DNA of 35,208 nt from Alphaproteobacteria bacterium (lineage in GTDB: Bacteria > Pseudomonadota > Alphaproteobacteria > Rhizobiales > JAJFHR01): NCBI GenBank assembly GCA_024278055.1, contig JAJRTY010000195.1, forward strand, positions 1 to 35,208, written 5' to 3'. The position numbers were made by a program, and so were the translations under genes. The notes under the pieces were generated by a model. That model was not told where the DNA came from. It searched no databases and worked only from the letters and a program-made list of their open reading frames with translations. This document shows, piece after piece, positions 14,508 to 24,605 of this stretch. How positions within the stretch are numbered: the first letter of the stretch is position 1; every line of letters begins with the position of its first letter.

Positions 14508-15197
14508 TCACGTTTTCATAGCAGCCTGGGCGGCGGCTTTGATGGCGCGGATATTTTCACCGTAAGGTGCGGGGTTTGAAACCGAGCCGCCCTTGAACAC
14601 AGCCGATCCCGCCACCAGCACATCAGCACCGGCAGCCGCCATCAGCGGTGCAGTCTGTGGCGTAATCCCGCCATCAATTTCAATTTGGACCGGGCGATCG
14701 CCGATCATCGCACGCAATTGTTCAACCTTTGCCACCTGGGAGTGGATAAATTTCTGCCCGCCAAATCCGGGATTAACAGTCATGACACAAACCAGATCTA
14801 TGATGTCGATGACATATTCAACAGCACTGGCCGGTGTTGAGGGATTAAGCGCAACGCCGGCCTTGCAACCAAGATCACGGATATATTGTAACGAGCGATG
14901 CAGATGCGGGCCGGCTTCGGCGTGAATTGTCAGGATATCGGCACCGGCATCAGCAAATTCTTTTAAAAACCCATCCACCGGCGCAATCATCAGATGCACA
15001 TCCATCACTGTTTTGATGTGCGGTCGAATAGCCGCACAGGTAGCGGGACCAAAGGTGATATTGGGAACGAAATGCCCGTCCATCACATCCACATGCACCC
15101 AGTCACATCCCTGGGCTTCGATGGCTTCGCACTCAAGGCCGAAATTGGCAAAATCTGCTGCCAGTATCGACGGTGCTATCAGCACGCTTGCACTCAT
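14508..15197 (-). CDS. rpe: Ribulose-phosphate 3-epimerase
   Basis: A TIM-barrel enzyme of 229 residues, converting xylulose 5-phosphate and ribulose 5-phosphate in the Calvin cycle and the pentose phosphate pathway. Signatures are [14 protein letters not shown] at the start, [18 protein letters not shown] with metal-binding His35 and Asp37, DVHLMI with His68, [12 protein letters not shown] and IEIDGGI. The length is normal. ATG overlaps the stop of cbbX by 4 bases (ATGA), so it is the operon copy (cbbE type) of a gene often present twice in autotrophs. Confidence 0.96.
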   Translation of the reverse strand: MSASVLIAPSILAADFANFGLECEAIEAQGCDWVHVDVMDGHFVPNITFGPATCAAIRPHIKTVMDVHLMIAPVDGFLKEFADAGADILTIHAEAGPHLHRSLQYIRDLGCKAGVALNPSTPASAVEYVIDIIDLVCVMTVNPGFGGQKFIHSQVAKVEQLRAMIGDRPVQIEIDGGITPQTAPLMAAAGADVLVAGSAVFKGGSVSNPAPYGENIRAIKAAAQAAMKT

Positions 15198-16147
15198 TGT
15201 TTGTTTTCCTGTTCGGCGATGTCTTCTTCTCGCATACTATCGGGAACCCCCATTGTAAACACCCGGCTGGAGGCAATATCGGCGGCACGGATGGTGCTGA
15301 TTTCCTCAGCATTTACCGGCCCGGTCTGGCTTTCAAACAAACGGTTGGCCTGGCGCAGCTTTGCCCGGTCAAGTGCATTTCTGATGGAACGGGCATTGGC
15401 AAAATACGGCTGTGTTTTGCGCAATTCAATATATTTTTCCAGCATGTCCTGTGCTTCAGCATCCAGCTTGTAATTCTGCTCATCGAGCATTGATTCGGCA
15501 ATAGTGAACAATTCGTCCGACTTGTAATCGGGAAAATCTATATGATGGGCAATGCGTGAGCGAAACCCCGGATTGCTTTCATAAAACTTGTCCATCCGAT
15601 CGGAGTATCCAGCCAGGATAACCACCAGGTCGTCGCGGTTATTCTCCATTACCTGCAACAGAATTTCAATCGCTTCCTGACCATAGTCGCGTTCATTGTC
15701 CGGGCGATAGAGATAGTATGCTTCATCAATAAACAAAACCCCGCCCATGGCCTTTTTCAACACTTCCTTGGTTTTGGGCGCAGTATGGCCGATATACTGA
15801 CCAACAAGATCATCACGGGTTACCGAAACAAGATGACCTTTACGCACATAACCAAGCCGGTAAAGCAGGTTTGACATGCGAAGCGCAACAGTGGTTTTTC
15901 CCGTTACCGGATTTCCGGTGAAACTCATGTGCAGCGTTGGCGCTTCATGACAAAGCCCCATGGCCCGGCGGGCACGCTCCACTAAAAGCAGGGCAGCTGT
16001 TTCGCGGATACGCTGCTTGACCGGTTTCAAGCCGACAAGTTCGCGGTCGAGTTCGGCAAAAATCTCCTCGACCCCGGAGGTTTTGTATTCCTCCGCAAGG
16101 TCAACGGATGAGACGAATTCTTCGTTTCCTTCAGTGTGATCAGCCAT
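15194..16147 (-). CDS. cbbX: CbbX, red-type RubisCO activase
   Basis: An AAA+ ATPase of 317 residues that pulls the C-terminal tail of red-type RubisCO large subunits to release inhibitory sugar phosphates. Walker A is GNPVTGKT (78-85), with Val where many CbbX proteins have Gly; the essential GKT is kept. The pore-loop YIGHTAP is at about 118-124, Walker B GVLFIDEA has Asp141/Glu142, and there is an arginine-rich sensor region [15 protein letters not shown]. The acidic N-terminus is typical. ATG at 16147 lies 23 bases after the stop of cbbS, and the end overlaps rpe (ATGA). Its presence agrees with the form IC RubisCO in this operon. Confidence 0.95.
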   Translation of the reverse strand: MADHTEGNEEFVSSVDLAEEYKTSGVEEIFAELDRELVGLKPVKQRIRETAALLLVERARRAMGLCHEAPTLHMSFTGNPVTGKTTVALRMSNLLYRLGYVRKGHLVSVTRDDLVGQYIGHTAPKTKEVLKKAMGGVLFIDEAYYLYRPDNERDYGQEAIEILLQVMENNRDDLVVILAGYSDRMDKFYESNPGFRSRIAHHIDFPDYKSDELFTIAESMLDEQNYKLDAEAQDMLEKYIELRKTQPYFANARSIRNALDRAKLRQANRLFESQTGPVNAEEISTIRAADIASSRVFTMGVPDSMREEDIAEQENKQ

Positions 16148-16170
16148 TTGTCACTGCACTTTCTTTTCAT

Positions 16171-16560
16171 TCAACCACGGGTTTGCCACGAGTAAGTCTG
16201 ACTGCGACCACCAACATCGGTGCGCCGCATTTCAATTTTCGGCTCGTTTTCAGGGCGGTTAACGATGAAGGAAATCATAACGGACTCAAATCCCCGGGTG
16301 TCATCAAAGGCATTGATGCGAATATAGGCATCACCATGCGCCTTGCGGCATTCATCCAATTCCATGGTGATACCTTTGGCATCTTTCAGATCAAACATGG
16401 GATGGCCCCACATTTCCCAGTAGGTATTTCGGGGATGGGGATCATAGGTGTATTCAATGCCAACGGCCCACTCATTGCCGAGACAGTATTCCAGTTGCGC
16501 TGTGATTTGCTAGTCACTCAAATCCGGCAGGAACGAAAAGCATCCTTGTGTATTACGCAT
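16171..16560 (-). pseudogene. cbbS: RubisCO small subunit gene with premature amber stop at codon 17
   Basis: From ATG 16560 the frame reads MRNTQGCFSFLPDLSD, then TAG (16512-16510), then QITAQLEYCLGNEWAVGIEY. It continues through the RubisCO small-subunit signature YDPHPRNTYWEMWG, then PMFDLKDA, DECRKAHGDAYIRINAFD and the red-type C-terminal extension to TGA at 16171. Families have Glu at the stop position (D-E-Q-I), so this is most simply GAG to TAG. The rest, 129 codons in all, is intact. No good restart lies between the stop and the first internal ATG at 16413, which would lose the N-terminal third. A form I RubisCO needs its small subunit, so either the operon is inactive, the stop is suppressed, another cbbS exists, or the base is a sequence error. 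An upstream run AGGAAAAAACTC serves as ribosome-binding site. Confidence 0.87.
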
Positions 16561-16597
16561 GAGTTTTTTCCTTTCAATTGATTTGGAGCGGGGTAAG

Positions 16598-16682
16598 CCG
16601 CACCGTCCCGGCCTTGCCCCGGGACCTGTTAATGGTCAACCGCACTGTCATTGGGTCCCGGCTCAAGGCCGGGACGGTGCGG
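16598..16682. repeat. Large imperfect inverted repeat between cbbL and cbbS
   Basis: Two 29-base arms (16598-16626 and 16654-16682) are complementary at 27 positions across a 27-base loop. Within each arm lies a smaller near-palindrome built on CCCGGC..GCCGGG. Similar extragenic palindromes with the core TCCCGGCTCAAGGCCGGGA are common in alphaproteobacterial genomes. On RNA it forms a strong stem after cbbL, so it may protect the cbbL 3' end and lower downstream cbbS expression. Confidence 0.8.
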
Positions 16683-16728
16683 TTGAAAATGGGTTAGTCG
16701 GTTCAATTCCAGCTAATCCGGTCTCACC

Positions 16729-18204
<1,476 letters not shown>

Positions 18205-18228
18205 TCATCGAGTGAAGACGTTTTGGCT

Positions 18229-19308
18229 TCAGGCGGCTTTGGTAACCGCAATCTGCGGGTCCAGGGCACCACTGAGGTAGCGGCTGGCCATATCGTCCAT
18301 GGGAATGACTTTGATTTTTGCAGCGTTTCCAGCGGTGCCAAAACGTTCGAACCGGTCCAGGCACAGGGCTTCCATCGCCGCAATGGCGGGAATGAGAAAT
18401 TTGCGTGGATCAAACTGCGTTGCATCTTCGGTGGCGATTTTCCGAAACTGCCCGGTCATCGCCATGCGGCAGTCGGTATCAATATTGACTTTGCGCACAC
18501 CGTTTTTGATGCCGCGTTCAATTTCTTCCACCGGCACCCCGTAAGTCTGGGGCATGTCACCGCCACAGGCATTAATGATGTCCTGCAACTCCTGCGGCAC
18601 TGAAGACGAGCCATGCATCACCAGGTGCGTGCCGGGAAGTTTTTCGTGAATGGCTTCAATCACATTCATCGCCAGAATGTCACCATCAGGCTTGCGGCTG
18701 AATTTATACGCCCCGTGGCTGGTGCCACAGGCGATTGCCAATGCATCGACTTTGGTGTGTCGGACGAAATCAACCGCCTGATCCGGGTCGGTCAGCAATT
18801 GCTCCATAGATAATTTACCTGATGCTCCCGAGCCGTCTTCTTCCTCAGCCTCTCCGGTTTCCAGGGAACCGAGAATACCAAGTTCACCCTCAACAGACGC
18901 ACCAACCCAGTGGGCCATACGCGCCACGCGCTCGGTAATTGCAACATTATACTCGTAAGACGCAGGCGTTTTCATATCCGCCTCCAAAGATCCATCCATC
19001 ATCACCGAGGTAAAGCCATGGCGAATGGCGGATGAACAGGTGGCTTCATTATTGCCGTGATCCTGATGCATACAGATGGGAATATCAGGATACATTTCGG
19101 CCAGGGCCTGGATCATGTGACGCAACATGATATCACCCGCATACGACCTGGCACCCCGACTGGCCTGCATTATTACCGGCGCGTCACATTTTTTCGCTGC
19201 CTTCATGATGGCCAGGCCCTGCTCCATATTGTTAATGTTAAAGGCTGGCACGCCGTAACTGTTTTCGGCGGCATGATCCAAAAGTTGTCTCAGGGTTATC
19301 AACGGCAT
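18229..19308 (-). CDS. cbbA: Class II fructose-bisphosphate aldolase
   Basis: This zinc aldolase of 359 residues, Calvin-cycle subtype, makes fructose 1,6-bisphosphate and sedoheptulose 1,7-bisphosphate. Start [20 protein letters not shown] is typical. Metal and catalytic residues lie in CMHQDHGNN (Asp83, His84), GTSHGAYKF and [11 protein letters not shown], with [14 protein letters not shown] later. ATG at 19308 has AAGGAAAAA upstream. The longer in-frame extension overlapping cbbP is not typical of the family and is rejected. It lies 61 bases after cbbP and 36 before cbbL. The usual cbbT and cbbG are absent between cbbP and cbbA. Confidence 0.96.
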   Translation of the reverse strand: MPLITLRQLLDHAAENSYGVPAFNINNMEQGLAIMKAAKKCDAPVIMQASRGARSYAGDIMLRHMIQALAEMYPDIPICMHQDHGNNEATCSSAIRHGFTSVMMDGSLEADMKTPASYEYNVAITERVARMAHWVGASVEGELGILGSLETGEAEEEDGSGASGKLSMEQLLTDPDQAVDFVRHTKVDALAIACGTSHGAYKFSRKPDGDILAMNVIEAIHEKLPGTHLVMHGSSSVPQELQDIINACGGDMPQTYGVPVEEIERGIKNGVRKVNIDTDCRMAMTGQFRKIATEDATQFDPRKFLIPAIAAMEALCLDRFERFGTAGNAAKIKVIPMDDMASRYLSGALDPQIAVTKAA

Positions 19309-19369
19309 GATTGTTTTTCCTTTTGTCTGTTCGCCACGCTGGCGGTTGTAATTCTCATCGTTTTTCTCT

Positions 19370-20242
19370 TCACGCCCGTCGTGCATTATCAATCAAGCGA
19401 AATATCAACGGCGTCAGGATCAACTGCATGGCAATGTCCATTTTACCGCCGGGAATAACGATTGAATTAGCCCGGCTCATCCAGCTGTCCTTGATCATCG
19501 ATGTCAGATAGGGAAAATCGATACCTCGCGGATTGGCAAAGCGAATGACCACCAGGCTTTCATCGGCAGAGGGGATGGTTCGGGCAATAAAGGGGTTTGA
19601 AGTATCGACAACCGGGACGCGCTGAAAATTGATGTCGGTGTTTGAAAATTGCGGCACAATGCATTTCACATAAGCATCCATGCGGCGCAAAATTACATCG
19701 GTAACAGCTTCCGTCGAATAGCCCCGCGATGATTTATCCCGGTGAATTTTCTGGATCCACTCAAGATTGATAACCGGCACAACGCCGATTTTCAGATCGG
19801 CATAATCAGCAATCTTGATGCCATCAGTTGAAACCGCACCGTGCAGACCTTCGTAAAACAGGATATCGGCGCCGTCCTCAAAGGGCTTCCAGTCGGTAAA
19901 TTCGCCTGCCGGCGTATTGTGCTTTTTAGCTTCAGCATCGTCATGAACATAGGTGCGTGTACGACCCTTGCCGGTTTCACCAAATATGCGAAGAACATCC
20001 TCCAGCTCATTCAGCTCATTTGCCTCATACGAAAAATGACTGAATGAATGATCGCCCTGCGCCAGCCTTTTTTTATTTTCCGCCGCCATCTGCGTGCGGT
20101 TGAAGCGGTGAAACGCGTCACCCTCAATTGCCACTGATTTAATGCCTTCCCGGCGAAAAATCTGATCAAACGTATGTTTAACCGTGGTTGTACCGGCTCC
20201 TGAAGAACCAGTGACGGTGATGATCGGATGTTTATTGCTCAT
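19370..20242 (-). CDS. cbbP: Phosphoribulokinase
   Basis: This 290-residue enzyme phosphorylates ribulose 5-phosphate with ATP, the defining Calvin-cycle step with RubisCO. It is of the bacterial (proteobacterial, class I) type: P-loop [12 protein letters not shown] at about 10-21, with Thr at the usual Lys position as in this family, [26 protein letters not shown], and [11 protein letters not shown] (Walker B region), then [16 protein letters not shown] at 20242 lies 11 bases after the stop of cbbF. No gap or stop is seen. Confidence 0.97.
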   Translation of the reverse strand: MSNKHPIITVTGSSGAGTTTVKHTFDQIFRREGIKSVAIEGDAFHRFNRTQMAAENKKRLAQGDHSFSHFSYEANELNELEDVLRIFGETGKGRTRTYVHDDAEAKKHNTPAGEFTDWKPFEDGADILFYEGLHGAVSTDGIKIADYADLKIGVVPVINLEWIQKIHRDKSSRGYSTEAVTDVILRRMDAYVKCIVPQFSNTDINFQRVPVVDTSNPFIARTIPSADESLVVIRFANPRGIDFPYLTSMIKDSWMSRANSIVIPGGKMDIAMQLILTPLIFRLIDNARRA

Positions 20243-20253
20243 CGGTTTTCCCC

Positions 20254-21273
20254 TTAGTCCCTGAACAGGCCGCGGTTGCGAAATAATGCCGGCGCTTCAA
20301 ATTCCGGCAAATCATAATAAGCGCTAAGACGGCTGACCTTGTCAGTGGTGCCAAACACAAATGATGTGCGGGCATGCAATGTCTTGGCGCGCTGCTCCAG
20401 CAACCGGTCGCAACCATCTGTTGCCTGCCCCCCGGCCTGCTCCAGCAAAAGGGCAATGGGTGCGCATTCGTAAACCATGCGCAGACGGCCTTGCTCATAG
20501 CCTTTGCGGTTGTCATTGGGATAGAGAAATATACCGCCGCGAGTAAGGATACGGTGGGTTTCCGCCACCAGGGACGCTATCCAGCGCATATTGAAGTTTT
20601 TGCCGCGCGGTCCAGTCTCACCGGAATAACAATCGTCTATATAGGCGCGAGCCGGTGTGGGCCAATGGCGGTAGTTGGAGGCATTAATGGCAAACTCATT
20701 GGCGTATCCGGGTATTTTTACTGCCTGATCGAGCACCAGAAACTCACCTCTTTCGGGATCGAGGATTGCCGAAAGTGTGCCAGCGCCAAATGTTATCATC
20801 ATCGCCGTTTGCGGCCCATAGATGATGTAACCACCGACAATCTGGTCAACACCCGGCCGCAGAAAGCTTTCATCGCCATCGTCTTTAGCTTCGTAGATAG
20901 AAAAGATAGTACCAATCGACATGTTCACATCGATGTTGGAGGAGCCGTCGAGCGGATCAATAGCCAGCGCCAGTCTGCCCGAAGCACTGGCCGCAACAAC
21001 CTCGTCGCGTTCTTCTGAAGCAAACCAGCGCACACTGGTTTTGCAAATCTGTTCGAAAAACATTTCATCGGCAATTATGTCGAGGGCTTTTTGAGTATCG
21101 CCATCGCTGTTCTCACCGACAAAAGCCCCCATGGCACCTTCAAGAGCACCTCTGGAAATTTTCTTCGACAAGGTTTTTGCCACCCCTGTCAGCGCCTGGA
21201 CAACTTCAGCCACATCCGTCGGGATGTCCTGATTGCCGGCCATATATGCAGAAAACTCCAACGCTTTGTTCAT
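20254..21273 (-). CDS. cbbF: Class I fructose-1,6-bisphosphatase
   Basis: This 339-residue phosphatase has the class I inositol-phosphatase-like signature IDPLDGSSNIDVN with metal-binding Asp106 and Asp109. The first acidic site is ASEERDEV and the substrate region is YPNDNRKGYEQGRLR. It hydrolyses fructose (and often sedoheptulose) bisphosphate. First gene of the cbb operon, divergent from cbbR. ATG at 21273 is preceded by AGAGA, which lies in one arm of a leader hairpin (21281-21307). Confidence 0.96.
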   Translation of the reverse strand: MNKALEFSAYMAGNQDIPTDVAEVVQALTGVAKTLSKKISRGALEGAMGAFVGENSDGDTQKALDIIADEMFFEQICKTSVRWFASEERDEVVAASASGRLALAIDPLDGSSNIDVNMSIGTIFSIYEAKDDGDESFLRPGVDQIVGGYIIYGPQTAMMITFGAGTLSAILDPERGEFLVLDQAVKIPGYANEFAINASNYRHWPTPARAYIDDCYSGETGPRGKNFNMRWIASLVAETHRILTRGGIFLYPNDNRKGYEQGRLRMVYECAPIALLLEQAGGQATDGCDRLLEQRAKTLHARTSFVFGTTDKVSRLSAYYDLPEFEAPALFRNRGLFRD

Positions 21274-21280
21274 CGCACAA

Positions 21281-21307
21281 TCTCTGGTTCAAGGTTTTAA
21301 CCAGAGA
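21281..21307 (-). promoter_or_regulatory. Leader hairpin covering the cbbF ribosome-binding site
   Basis: TCTCTGGTT (21281-21289) and AACCAGAGA (21299-21307) are perfect complements with a 9-base loop. On the cbbF transcript the 3' arm contains AGAGA, the only purine-rich stretch at Shine-Dalgarno distance from the ATG at 21273. The hairpin could therefore limit initiation. It could alternatively be a DNA-level dyad for CbbR or another regulator. Confidence 0.5.
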
Positions 21308-21371
21308 AGTTTTGAGCGTTAGTTTGATAAAAATAAATTGAAAAAAATCATGTTGGTGTTAAATAAAATTT
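21308..21371. promoter_or_regulatory. AT-rich cbbF-cbbR divergent control region, likely CbbR target
   Basis: CbbR typically binds A/T-rich sites of the form TNA-N7-TNA or T-N11-A between cbbR and the cbb operon. This stretch is very AT-rich and contains TTA(319-321)-N6-TAA(328-330), close to the reported TTA-N7/8-TAA, and a TTAAATAAAATTTA-type stretch abutting the cbbR start. No clear -35/-10 pair could be fixed. No obvious Shine-Dalgarno precedes cbbR. Confidence 0.4.
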
Positions 21372-22301
21372 ATGACCTACCATAATGCCATTAGCTTGAA
21401 ACAGCTGCGAGCCCTGGTCGCAATTAATGAAAACGGAACTCTTGCCGCTGCTGCAACAGTATTGAATCTGACGCCGCCGGCCATATCCACACAATTGCGG
21501 CTGCTGGAACAAAATCTGGGTGTAAAGCTGGTGGAGCGCGGCAATGACGGCAAGACCGGCCTGACCATTTCAGGTCAGGAGGTTTTACGCACGGCATACA
21601 CGATCAACGCGCAATTAAACCTTTGTTTTGACAGAATAAAATCACTGTCATCCGGCAAGGCTGGCTATCTCGCTCTTGGCGTTACCAGCACCGGAAAATA
21701 TTTTGCACCGCAGTTGGTTTCGACCTTCCAAAGCATGTTTCCGGACATTGAAGTTGGTTTGAAAATCGGCAATCGCGGAGAAATAATTACGCTGATTTCC
21801 GAAGGCACCGTAGATCTTGCAATCACCGGCAGGCCGCCGCGGGCATCGGAAGTTATTGCTGAAATCCTGGGAATTCACCCACATATTATTATCGCTCCCC
21901 ATGGCCATCCTTTAGCAACAGGGTGCGACGTTTTGCCCGAAGATTTGCTCAATCAAACCTTTCTGACACGCGAAAGAGGATCAGGAACACGCATTTTGAT
22001 GCAGCGCCATCTCGACCGGCTTGGTGAAGGCCGCCCCTATCATACGGTCGAAATGGGTACCAACGAGACTATAAAACAAGCGGTGATCGCCAATCTTGGC
22101 ATCGCTTTTATCTCCGCTCACACCGTTGCCAGCGAACTGGCTGATGGGCGTTTGGCACAGATCAGGGCCGACGGTGTGCCGATCACGCGTCACTGGTTCC
22201 TGATTCACCGGCGTGATATTGAACTGAGCCCTGTTGCCGAAAAGTTTCGCCAGTTTATCAAGTCGCAAAACGGTCGCTTTTTGCCTAAAATTCCGGATTG
22301 A
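21372..22301 (+). CDS. cbbR: LysR-type regulator CbbR
   Basis: This 309-residue protein has an N-terminal LysR helix-turn-helix (LKQLRALVAINENGTLAAAA, then TPPAISTQLRLLE) and a C-terminal periplasmic-binding-like effector domain. CbbR-type segments are LGVTSTGKYFAPQLVSTF, DLAITGRPP and MGTNETIKQAVIANLGIAF. It activates the cbb operon in response to metabolites such as RuBP, PEP or NADPH. It is divergent from cbbF across 98 bases, the standard placement. Confidence 0.94.
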   Translation: MTYHNAISLKQLRALVAINENGTLAAAATVLNLTPPAISTQLRLLEQNLGVKLVERGNDGKTGLTISGQEVLRTAYTINAQLNLCFDRIKSLSSGKAGYLALGVTSTGKYFAPQLVSTFQSMFPDIEVGLKIGNRGEIITLISEGTVDLAITGRPPRASEVIAEILGIHPHIIIAPHGHPLATGCDVLPEDLLNQTFLTRERGSGTRILMQRHLDRLGEGRPYHTVEMGTNETIKQAVIANLGIAFISAHTVASELADGRLAQIRADGVPITRHWFLIHRRDIELSPVAEKFRQFIKSQNGRFLPKIPD

Positions 22302-22401
22302 CACCGTGCCGCTCTAAGCAGTTGAAACAAATTGCATTTGATGCTCTATTTAGATTAAAAGACCTGATAAAAAGGTCTGAAAACAATGAGGTATTTAATT
22401 C
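22302..22401. other. cbbR-ggt intergenic region with a short hairpin
   Basis: AGACCT (22360-22365) pairs with AGGTCT (22373-22378) over a 7-base loop. No T-run follows on the plus strand, so termination is doubtful. GAGG about 11 bases before ATG 22402 serves the next gene. No promoter could be assigned. Confidence 0.3.
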
Positions 22402-23997
22402 ATGCGTAACCTTCAATTACCGGGCCGCTCACCTGTTCACGCCCCTTCAGCAATGGCCAGCACCTCACACCCCCTGTCAACACAGGTGGCTGTTGATGTG
22501 TTGAAATCCGGCGGCAATGCCATGGATGCAGCCGTTGCCGCCTGTGCGGTTCAATGTGTGGTGGAGCCAGGGTCAACCGGCATAGGCGGGGATTGTTTTT
22601 GTCTTTATTCAAAAGGCGGGTCAGACGAGATTATCGCCTTTAATGGTTCTGGCCGCGCACCGGCTGCGGCCTCAATTGACTGGTATCAGGAAAAGGGCAT
22701 CTCCGAAATTGAAGTTAACACACCTCATGCGGTAACCGTTCCCGGATCAATTGATGCCTGGAGCCAGCTTGTTGGCGATCATGGCAACAAGACCCTCAGT
22801 GAACTTTTAGGCCCGGCCATCGCTTATGCCCGTGATGGCTACCCGATTTCATCCCGCGTACATACAGATTTCAAAAACAGTGAGGCGCTGCTGCGGGCCA
22901 GTGAAAACGCAGCTGAAATATTCCTGCCCAATGGATCCGTCCCCGCTGTCGGCCAAATGCATTTTCAGCCGCTGCTGGCGGCGACCTTACAAAAAATAGC
23001 CGATCACGGTCGTGATATTTTCTATACCGGAGAAATTGCCCACGATATTGTTGAATACCTGCAATCACAAGGCGGTTTGCACACATTGGCAGATTTTGCC
23101 ACCGCCAAAGGCGAGTATGTCACCCCGATCTCAACTGAATTTCGCGGTTATCGCGTTCACGAATGTCCGCCAAACGGGCAAGGCGTGATAGCACTTTTAT
23201 TGTTGAATATCATCAGTGGAATTGAGCTCGATTCGGCAGACCCGATAACAGTGGATCGCCTTCATACGGAACTGGAAGCCTGTCGCATGGCTTATGCTGC
23301 GCGCAATATTTATCTGGCTGATCCCGATCACAGTGAGGTACCGGTGGAAGAAATTCTGTCCGCCAAATTTGCTGATAATATTCGTGACAGCATTGATCCC
23401 TCCCGCGCCGTTGAACCACCCGTTGATGTGGATTTGCCGCGCCATGAAGATACCGTCTATATTTCAGTGGTGGATAAGGACAGAAACTGCTGCAGTTTTA
23501 TCAATACGGTTTTCACCGGCTTTGGCTCTGGCCTGGTCGCACCCAAATCCGGCGTTGTGTTGCAAAGCCGCGGCATGGGCTTTTCGCTTGATCCCCATAG
23601 TCGCAATTGCATCGCCGGTAACAAGCGCCCGCTGCATACGATTATTCCCGGCATGGTGACCAGGGACAATCGCGTGGTCATGCCATTTGGCGTCATGGGT
23701 GGCGAATATCAGGCTTTTGGACACATGCAGTTTTTAACCCGGTTGTTTGATTACGGTCTCGATATCCAACAGGCCATGGATTATCCGCGCACCATGGTTG
23801 ATCCGTTCACCGGTGATGTGGAAGTTGAAGCCGGGGTACCGGAAGAAATCAGCGAAAAACTGCGCAGCCTTGGCCACAGAATATCTCCCGCCAAACGCCC
23901 CATCGGCGGCTCCCAGGCTATCTGGATTGACTGGGACCAGGGCGTGCTGACGGCGGGTTCAGATCCGCGAAAAGACGGGTGTGCCATCGGCTATTAA
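22402..23997 (+). CDS. Gamma-glutamyltransferase family (Ntn-hydrolase) protein
   Basis: This 531-residue protein has GGT family architecture: GGNAMDAAVAACAVQCVVEP and TGIGGDCFCLY near the start, NGSGRAP (about 81-87), and VPGSIDAWSQL. The autocatalytic Thr is likely Thr351 in HEDTVYISVVDKD, giving a larger N-terminal and a smaller C-terminal chain. Late motifs are PLHTIIPGMV and FGVMGGEYQAFGHMQF; the latter is the variant common in GGT-like proteins whose substrate is uncertain, in place of the classic GSPGG. No signal peptide is seen, so it is probably cytoplasmic, unlike periplasmic glutathione hydrolases. First of three plus-strand genes with an AhpD-like protein and a nitronate monooxygenase-like enzyme. 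Confidence 0.88.
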   Translation: MRNLQLPGRSPVHAPSAMASTSHPLSTQVAVDVLKSGGNAMDAAVAACAVQCVVEPGSTGIGGDCFCLYSKGGSDEIIAFNGSGRAPAAASIDWYQEKGISEIEVNTPHAVTVPGSIDAWSQLVGDHGNKTLSELLGPAIAYARDGYPISSRVHTDFKNSEALLRASENAAEIFLPNGSVPAVGQMHFQPLLAATLQKIADHGRDIFYTGEIAHDIVEYLQSQGGLHTLADFATAKGEYVTPISTEFRGYRVHECPPNGQGVIALLLLNIISGIELDSADPITVDRLHTELEACRMAYAARNIYLADPDHSEVPVEEILSAKFADNIRDSIDPSRAVEPPVDVDLPRHEDTVYISVVDKDRNCCSFINTVFTGFGSGLVAPKSGVVLQSRGMGFSLDPHSRNCIAGNKRPLHTIIPGMVTRDNRVVMPFGVMGGEYQAFGHMQFLTRLFDYGLDIQQAMDYPRTMVDPFTGDVEVEAGVPEEISEKLRSLGHRISPAKRPIGGSQAIWIDWDQGVLTAGSDPRKDGCAIGY

Positions 23998-24023
23998 AGC
24001 GATCATCAAGAGGGGTAATTACC

Positions 24024-24605
24024 ATGACCACACAGCCGATTTCACGCTTTCCTGTTCCTGACATCAATGAGCTTCCAGAGGATATAAAGATAAAAATTCT
24101 GGCCGTGCAGGAAAAAGCCGGATTTATTCCCAATGTTTTTCTGGTACTGGCGCACCGCCCTGATGAATTTCGTGCATTCTTTGCTTATCACGATGCCCTC
24201 ATGGAAAAGGACAGCGGATTAAGCAAGGCCGATATGGAAATGATCATTGTTGCCACTTCAAATGCTAACAGCTGCCACTATTGCGTTATTGCCCACGGGG
24301 CGATTTTGCGCATTCGGGCAAAGAATGCACTTGTGGCCGATCAGGTTGCCGTCAACTATCGCAAGGCAGACATTTCCGCGCGCCAGATGGCGATGCTGGA
24401 TTTCGCTCTCAAGGTCTGCAATCACGCCCACACCATTGACGATGATGATTTTGATATTCTGCATGGCCATGGGCTAAACAACGAAGATATCTGGGACATT
24501 GCGGGCATCACATCTTTTTTCGGCCTGTCCAATCGCATGGCCAATGTAACCTCAATGCGGGCCAATGAAGAGTTTTACACCATGGGGCGCGATGTTAAGC
24601 CATGA
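24024..24605 (+). CDS. AhpD-like peroxidase-related (carboxymuconolactone decarboxylase-family) protein
   Basis: This 193-residue protein has the AhpD/CMD-fold redox motif SCHYCVIAHG: Cys84-x-x-Cys87-x3-His91. It lies after a domain-typical FRAFFAYHDALMEKDSGLSKADMEM segment, with the N-terminus FPVPDINELPEDIKIKILAVQ. Family proteins act as thiol peroxidases or reducing partners. ATG at 24024 has AGAGGGG upstream; the longer ORF into ggt is rejected. Its stop overlaps the next start (ATGA), so it is translated with the nitronate monooxygenase-like enzyme, perhaps removing peroxide from that flavin enzyme (inference). Confidence 0.87.
   Translation: MTTQPISRFPVPDINELPEDIKIKILAVQEKAGFIPNVFLVLAHRPDEFRAFFAYHDALMEKDSGLSKADMEMIIVATSNANSCHYCVIAHGAILRIRAKNALVADQVAVNYRKADISARQMAMLDFALKVCNHAHTIDDDDFDILHGHGLNNEDIWDIAGITSFFGLSNRMANVTSMRANEEFYTMGRDVKP

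Noticed and set aside
11362-16512. Stop-codon reassignment or programmed recoding to explain the TAA and TAG
   Set aside because: TAA, TAG and TGA all end other intact genes in the window, no stem-loop specific to recoding was seen, and single substitutions explain both.
19309-19392. N-terminal extension of cbbA into cbbP
   Set aside because: It is absent from the aldolase family and overlaps cbbP, and ATG 19308 has a good ribosome-binding site.
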